NCBI RefSeq assembly: GCF_000337595.1
Contig: NZ_AOIL01000067.1
Coordinates: 3,203-67,202 of the forward strand
DNA length: 64,000 nt
Direction of reading: 5' to 3'
From: Natrialba taiwanensis DSM 12281
Lineage (GTDB): Archaea > Halobacteriota > Halobacteria > Halobacteriales > Natrialbaceae
The position numbers and the translations under genes were made by a program. Of the stretch, positions 60,142 through 64,000 are shown piece by piece; position 1 is the first letter of the stretch; each line of letters starts with the position of its first letter. The notes under the pieces are model-generated. The model searched no databases. It was given only the letters and a program-made list of their open reading frames with translations, and was not told the origin of the DNA.

Positions 60142-62238
60142 TTACGAATCCGAGAACATCGATCCGAGCTGGTCGCGCCACTCCTGAATGTCGGTGACCT
60201 CCCCACGGACGTCGTCGAGTTCGTCTTCGACGGTTTCGAGGCCATCTTCGACCGTTTCGACATCTGATTCGACGGTCGACACGTCGGATTTGACGGCGTC
60301 GATCTCCGTCGAGAGATCGTCGATGGACGCGGACAGGTCGCTCTCGAGGCTGTCGACAGTTTCGTCGAGATCGTCGACGCGCGAATCGACGCTGGAAACG
60401 TCGTCGTCGACGCCGTCGAGGTCGGCTTCCAGTTGCTCGACATCGGAATCGACAGTATCGAGATCGGTCGCGACATCGTCCACATCGGTTTCGATGTGAT
60501 CGGCCCGAGAGTCGAGTTCGTCGACGGTGTCCGCGGTGGTCGCGAGGTCGTCCTCGATGTCGGTGGTCCACTCGGTCAGCGTTTCGACCTCGGTTTCGAG
60601 GCTCGCGACCTGCGAGTGGGTTCCCGAGAGGCGGTCGTCCATCGACGCAAGATCGTCCTCGAAGGCGGCGAGTTCACTTCTGAACTCGTCGATGATCTGC
60701 TCGTCGGTGCCGTTCTCGCCGAGGAACGTTTCGAGGGCGTCCGTGTAGGCGGCGACTTCCTCGACTCGGGACTGGAGGTGGTCGATTCGGGCGAGATCGG
60801 CGCTCGTCGGTGTGGTCGTATCGGGTTCGGCGGCTTCGTCGTCCGCGTCTGTGCTGTCGAGTTCAAGCTCGGTTCGGAGGACTGCGAGGTCGTCCTCGTC
60901 GAGATCGTCGTTGCGGATTTCGGCTGCGAGTTGCGCGCCGAGCGGGCGGGAAGTGTCTGCGTCTGTCTCTGTTCCCGCGCCCGGAGCCGCGTCAGATTCA
61001 GGCACCGCGTCGGTGTCGGACGAATCGGTTGAAGCGGCAGCAGCGTCCGTCTCCGTTTCCATCCCCGTCGGTGGGGCGTCAGCGTCACTCTCGGCGGTCT
61101 CGGGTTCCGCTTTCTCAGCCGACTCACCTGTTACCGGTGTCTCGTCGTCGCCGTCTTCGTCCGCGTCGGTCGCCGCAGCCGCGTCGTCCGCGACCTCGAG
61201 TTCGTCGGTGGTATCGGTATCGTCTTCCTCGGGTGCGGTGTTAGCCGGGTCGCCGCTGTCGTCCGTCTCGCTATCCAGATCGAGTTCGAGTCCCGGACCG
61301 TCATCGTCCGGTTCGAGTTCGAGCGTTTCGGCGTCGGATTCGTCCGCATCCGCGTCCGCATCTGCGTCGGCCGTCGACTCGTCGCTGAGTGCGCTCGATA
61401 TCGTTTCGTCCTCGTCGAGATCGGTGAGGTCGTCGTCCTCGAAGCCGAGGTCGATGTCCGGCGTCTCGCCGGATTCGTCACCGGACGACTCCGAGTCGGG
61501 TTCCGTGTCGATATCGCCGAGGTCCAGGTCCAGGTCCAGATCGCCGGACTCTTCGAGCGGGTCGGCCTCGTCGTCGGGCGTCAGATCGAGCGATTCGGTC
61601 TCGTCTTCGAGTTCAAAATCGAGGTCGCCATCGGAAGGCGTCTCGGCTGTGTCGTCGTCCATCTCGGTAGCTGTGTCTGCAGTCGGCTCGTCGGCACCGT
61701 CGGTCGCTTCGTCGGGACCAGGATCGGCGTCCATCGACTCTTCGTCGAGCCCCGGTACGGAGCCGGACTCACCGGCGATCATGTCTTTGACCGCCTGCGT
61801 GCGCTCGTCGGAGACGATGCTGTCGATGATGGCGTCATCGACCTCGTCACCGCCGGTGCTGGCGTCGGCCTCAGAACTGACCTCGACGATTTCCGGTTCG
61901 GTGAGGAATTCGGGGACCGTCTCCTCGTCGTCGATTCGAATGCCGTACACCGTCACGAGTTCGTCGCCCGACTCGAGTGTGTGGGTGAACTCGACGCGGT
62001 TATCCTGGAAGGCGGTCCAGTCCTCGCTGTAGTAGTCGGGATGGAACCCGACCTTGTCCATCGGGAACGATTCGGGGATGTCTTCGGAGAGTCGGAACGC
62101 GACCTGCTCGTCGTGCTCCGATTCGATCTCGAACCGGAGGGCAGGTACGGGAAACTCGTCCGCCGCGAACGTCTTTTGGACGGTCAATCCGTCGGCACTG
62201 ACCTCGATCACGTCGTCCGTGTCGGCGGTGCTACTCAT
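60142..62238 (-). CDS. Very acidic protein with conserved N-terminal domain and long coiled coil
   Basis: 698 residues. The first 130 form a beta-rich globular domain (FPVPALRFEIESEHDEQVAFRL, FPMDKVGFHPDYYSEDWTAF, ELVTVYGIRIDDEETVPEFL). Residues about 135-470 are extreme Asp/Glu/Ser/Thr-rich and disordered. Residues about 485-690 are a heptad-pattern coiled coil (VASLETEVETLTEW, VEQLEADLDGVDDD, VDSLESDLSASIDDL). It ends with a short hydrophobic-charged motif. I do not recognise the function. A scaffold or cell-envelope/chromosome-binding role is possible. The HisG-like gene follows it, which may be a conserved pair. Confidence 0.75.
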   Translation of the reverse strand: MSSTADTDDVIEVSADGLTVQKTFAADEFPVPALRFEIESEHDEQVAFRLSEDIPESFPMDKVGFHPDYYSEDWTAFQDNRVEFTHTLESGDELVTVYGIRIDDEETVPEFLTEPEIVEVSSEADASTGGDEVDDAIIDSIVSDERTQAVKDMIAGESGSVPGLDEESMDADPGPDEATDGADEPTADTATEMDDDTAETPSDGDLDFELEDETESLDLTPDDEADPLEESGDLDLDLDLGDIDTEPDSESSGDESGETPDIDLGFEDDDLTDLDEDETISSALSDESTADADADADADESDAETLELEPDDDGPGLELDLDSETDDSGDPANTAPEEDDTDTTDELEVADDAAAATDADEDGDDETPVTGESAEKAEPETAESDADAPPTGMETETDAAAASTDSSDTDAVPESDAAPGAGTETDADTSRPLGAQLAAEIRNDDLDEDDLAVLRTELELDSTDADDEAAEPDTTTPTSADLARIDHLQSRVEEVAAYTDALETFLGENGTDEQIIDEFRSELAAFEDDLASMDDRLSGTHSQVASLETEVETLTEWTTDIEDDLATTADTVDELDSRADHIETDVDDVATDLDTVDSDVEQLEADLDGVDDDVSSVDSRVDDLDETVDSLESDLSASIDDLSTEIDAVKSDVSTVESDVETVEDGLETVEDELDDVRGEVTDIQEWRDQLGSMFSDS

Positions 62239-62368
62239 GGGACCAATGTTACTAGACCATTACTATAAATGATACGGACGGTACCAGCTGCAATCACCGG
62301 CTAGCGTTTGCCATCGGCGGCTTCGATGTCGTGGTGTCAAATCGAGACACTGCGAGCGGGCCGACGAT
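62239..62368. other. Short gap between two minus-strand genes
   Basis: 130 nt between the acidic coiled-coil gene and the metallo-hydrolase gene. A TATA-like ctataaatg at about 62264-62272 may serve the coiled-coil gene. Nothing else seen. Confidence 0.4.
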
Positions 62369-63208
62369 TTACGCGGGGAGGTCGACCCGGTCGCCGATCT
62401 CGATAATCTCGAGTTCCCGCGGGTAGTCGAAGCTCTTCGCGTGGTGGTGGAGCACTTTCGGGTCCGCGGTCAGTCCTTTCCACATGCCCCAGTGAGTCGG
62501 TATCACGCGGTCGAGTTCGAGCGCGGCGGCCGTTTCGACGAGCTGGTTCTCGTCGTTGTACCAGCGCGTTCGCTTGGGTTCGCGGGTCTCCTTGTCCGGG
62601 ATCTGTCCGACGGTACCGAACGCGAGCACGCCGAGGTCGATGTCGTACGCCTCGCCGATGCGGTCGAACGCCTCGCCCGGTTTCGTGTCGCCGCCGTGGA
62701 AGACGGTTCCGGCGTCGTGTTCGAGGACGTAGCTCACGGGGTGGCTCGCGTCCGGGTCGTGGGCCGGCTCGACGTGCAGCGTGAACTCGCCGATTTCGAT
62801 GGTGTCACCCTCCGCCACTTCGGAGAGCTGGTCGTCGCGTACGTCCCACTCGTCGGTCCAGTGTTCGTCTTCGCGCGCGACCGCAAGGCTGTCGTCGGGC
62901 GCGTAGAAGGTCGCGCCCGTATTTTCGAGGATCGGTGCCTGGCTCGGCCCGTGAACGTGGTCCGTGTGCTCGTGCGTCGCGAGGACGGCGTCGGCCTCGG
63001 TCACGTCCGCGGGGGAGAACGGAACGGGGATCATCCGCACCGTCCGCGGCGGGTCGCCGAGTCCGACGTAGGGATCGATGAAGATCGTCGTTCCCTCGCG
63101 GCCCTTCACGATGAAGCCGTTACAGCCGAGGTACCAGATCGAGACGCCGTCCGGCGAGGCGTCTTCGACGTCGCGTACGAGCCAGTCGTCCCAGTCGCTG
63201 TGAACCAT
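62369..63208 (-). CDS. Metallo-beta-lactamase-fold hydrolase, UlaG-like
   Basis: 279 residues from MVHSDWDDWLVRDVEDASPD; the frame is open to 63280. The metal-binding motif is THEHTDHVHGPSQ (H-x-H-x-D-H, about residue 78). Later metal ligands are HDPDASHP, FHGGDTKPG and IPTHWGMWKG (about 245). The WYLGCNGFIVKGREGTTIFIDPYVG start matches UlaG/L-ascorbate-6-phosphate lactonase-type proteins and also general MBL hydrolases. Substrate is unknown. A sugar lactone or phosphodiester is possible. Confidence 0.88.
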   Translation of the reverse strand: MVHSDWDDWLVRDVEDASPDGVSIWYLGCNGFIVKGREGTTIFIDPYVGLGDPPRTVRMIPVPFSPADVTEADAVLATHEHTDHVHGPSQAPILENTGATFYAPDDSLAVAREDEHWTDEWDVRDDQLSEVAEGDTIEIGEFTLHVEPAHDPDASHPVSYVLEHDAGTVFHGGDTKPGEAFDRIGEAYDIDLGVLAFGTVGQIPDKETREPKRTRWYNDENQLVETAAALELDRVIPTHWGMWKGLTADPKVLHHHAKSFDYPRELEIIEIGDRVDLPA

Positions 63209-63365
63209 GGGTATCTGACTGCTGTGCGGACTGGCTGGGTAAGTGTTATTGTCTCCGTAGACTGATCGTCGGTGTGACATCGCGTCCGTAGCCTCGCGCT
63301 ACGGAGCCGCTGCTTTCGCTCGCCGGGACAACGCTAACGGAAATCACTCTTGGTGTCTGTCGGTG

Positions 63366-64000
63366 ATGTCGGATCAGCTACTCGGTTCGGAGCCACAGCG
63401 ACGGAGCATCCTGCAGACAATCGGCGGCGTCGGCGGCCTCGCACTGTTCAGTTCGGCGGCGTCAGGAACGACGGCCGACTCTGACGACTGCGCCCCCGGC
63501 GCATCCCGTCGTCCCGACTATCGACTTCCCGAATTACCCTACGCGTACGACGCCCTCGAACCGCACATCGACGCGCGCATCATGGAACTCCACCACGGCA
63601 AACACCACCAGTCGTACGTCGACAGCGCCAACGCGGCGGTCGAAGAACTCGAGGAAATGCGATCGAACGGGGATTTCGAGACTATTCGAGCGACGAAGCG
63701 AGACCTCTCGTTCAACCTTTCCGGCCACGTCAACCACACCGTCTTCTGGGCGAGCATGAGTCCCAACGGCGGCGGAACGCCAGACGGTGCCCTTGCGACG
63801 GCGATCGAGAACCAATTCGGCTCGTTCGAGGCGTTTCGGGCCGAGTTCACCGCGACTGCGACCGCGGTCGAAGGCGGCGGCTGGGCAATGTTGTTCTACG
63901 AACCGCTCGCGGACGCCCTGGTGATCGGCCAGGTCGAGGACCAAAACGAACTCGCCCATCAGGGCGCGACCCCGCTCTTGCCGCTCGATGTCTGGGAACA
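63366..64000 (+). CDS. Superoxide dismutase (Fe/Mn) with Tat signal, partial
   Basis: The gene runs off the end of the window, with 211 residues visible. It begins MSDQLLGSEPQRRSILQTIG, where RRSILQTIGGVGGLALFSSA is a twin-arginine signal with no lipobox. The mature part is a typical Fe/Mn SOD: LPELPYAYDALEPHIDARIM, first metal His in LHHGKHHQSYVD, second in LSGHVNHTVFW, and the catalytic-site Gly/Trp in EGGGWAMLFYEP. The Asp ligand PLDVWE is at the window edge, just visible. Haloarchaeal SODs are usually cytoplasmic, so an exported form is unusual. The start ATG at 63366 is the only one that gives the signal. Confidence 0.9.
   Translation, partial: MSDQLLGSEPQRRSILQTIGGVGGLALFSSAASGTTADSDDCAPGASRRPDYRLPELPYAYDALEPHIDARIMELHHGKHHQSYVDSANAAVEELEEMRSNGDFETIRATKRDLSFNLSGHVNHTVFWASMSPNGGGTPDGALATAIENQFGSFEAFRAEFTATATAVEGGGWAMLFYEPLADALVIGQVEDQNELAHQGATPLLPLDVWE

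Noticed and set aside
1-64000. CRISPR array or tRNA/rRNA genes
   Set aside because: No regularly spaced repeats with unique spacers and no tRNA or rRNA consensus stretches were seen on either strand.

Overview
The window is chromosomal DNA of an extremely halophilic archaeon (class Halobacteria). The proteins are strongly acidic, the DNA is GC-rich, and promoters are archaeal TATA boxes lying about 30-40 nt before leaderless starts. Hallmark genes include CetZ, Orc1/Cdc6, GatE, SRP19, Gar1, HalOD1, Bat-like HTH regulators, Tat lipoboxes and a PGF-CTERM anchor. A poly-gamma-glutamate locus hints at a Natrialba/Natrinema-type relative, but this is inference. No rRNA, tRNA or CRISPR array was recognised.

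Layout. 0-9.7 kb: hisD, an IscA-type Fe-S carrier, a dodecin, a three-gene membrane operon, a class V aminotransferase, small zinc and conserved proteins, UspA and MscS. 9.9-18.6 kb: a TrmB regulator followed by a complete carbohydrate ABC importer (binding protein, two permeases, ATPase), a Gfo/Idh/MocA oxidoreductase and a sugar isomerase/epimerase, which read as one uptake-and-oxidation pathway. 18.7-26.6 kb: HalOD1, PAP2, an orphan oligopeptide-type binding lipoprotein, CetZ, and the pterin pair mptE-like/folP. 26.9-29.1 kb: orc1/cdc6 with about 0.9 kb of non-coding DNA holding four copies of TCGCGGATGTAA and a dense CTAG cluster, a candidate replication origin. 29.1-47.3 kb: housekeeping genes (trmJ-like, gatE, srp19, gar1, trkA, presenilin-like protease, cysS, bolA, PH-domain pair, fumC) and divergent btuCD/btuF.

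47.3-58.9 kb looks accessory. It has a 1.5 kb gene-poor decayed stretch, a DUF5805-like/tyrosine-recombinase pair, a frameshifted transposase, an aldo/keto reductase, an SDR flanked by two paralogous Bat-type regulators, a relic of pgsB and a pgsC-pgsB operon whose PgsC is an internal duplication. 59-64 kb: a HisG-like paralogue beside a very acidic coiled-coil protein, a UlaG-like metallo-hydrolase and, running off the end, a superoxide dismutase with a Tat signal.

The most interesting signals are the origin region with its CTAG cluster, an over-represented 9-mer (CTGAACTCG, 29 copies found by eye), the duplicated PgsC without a visible PgsA, and the Tat-exported SOD.
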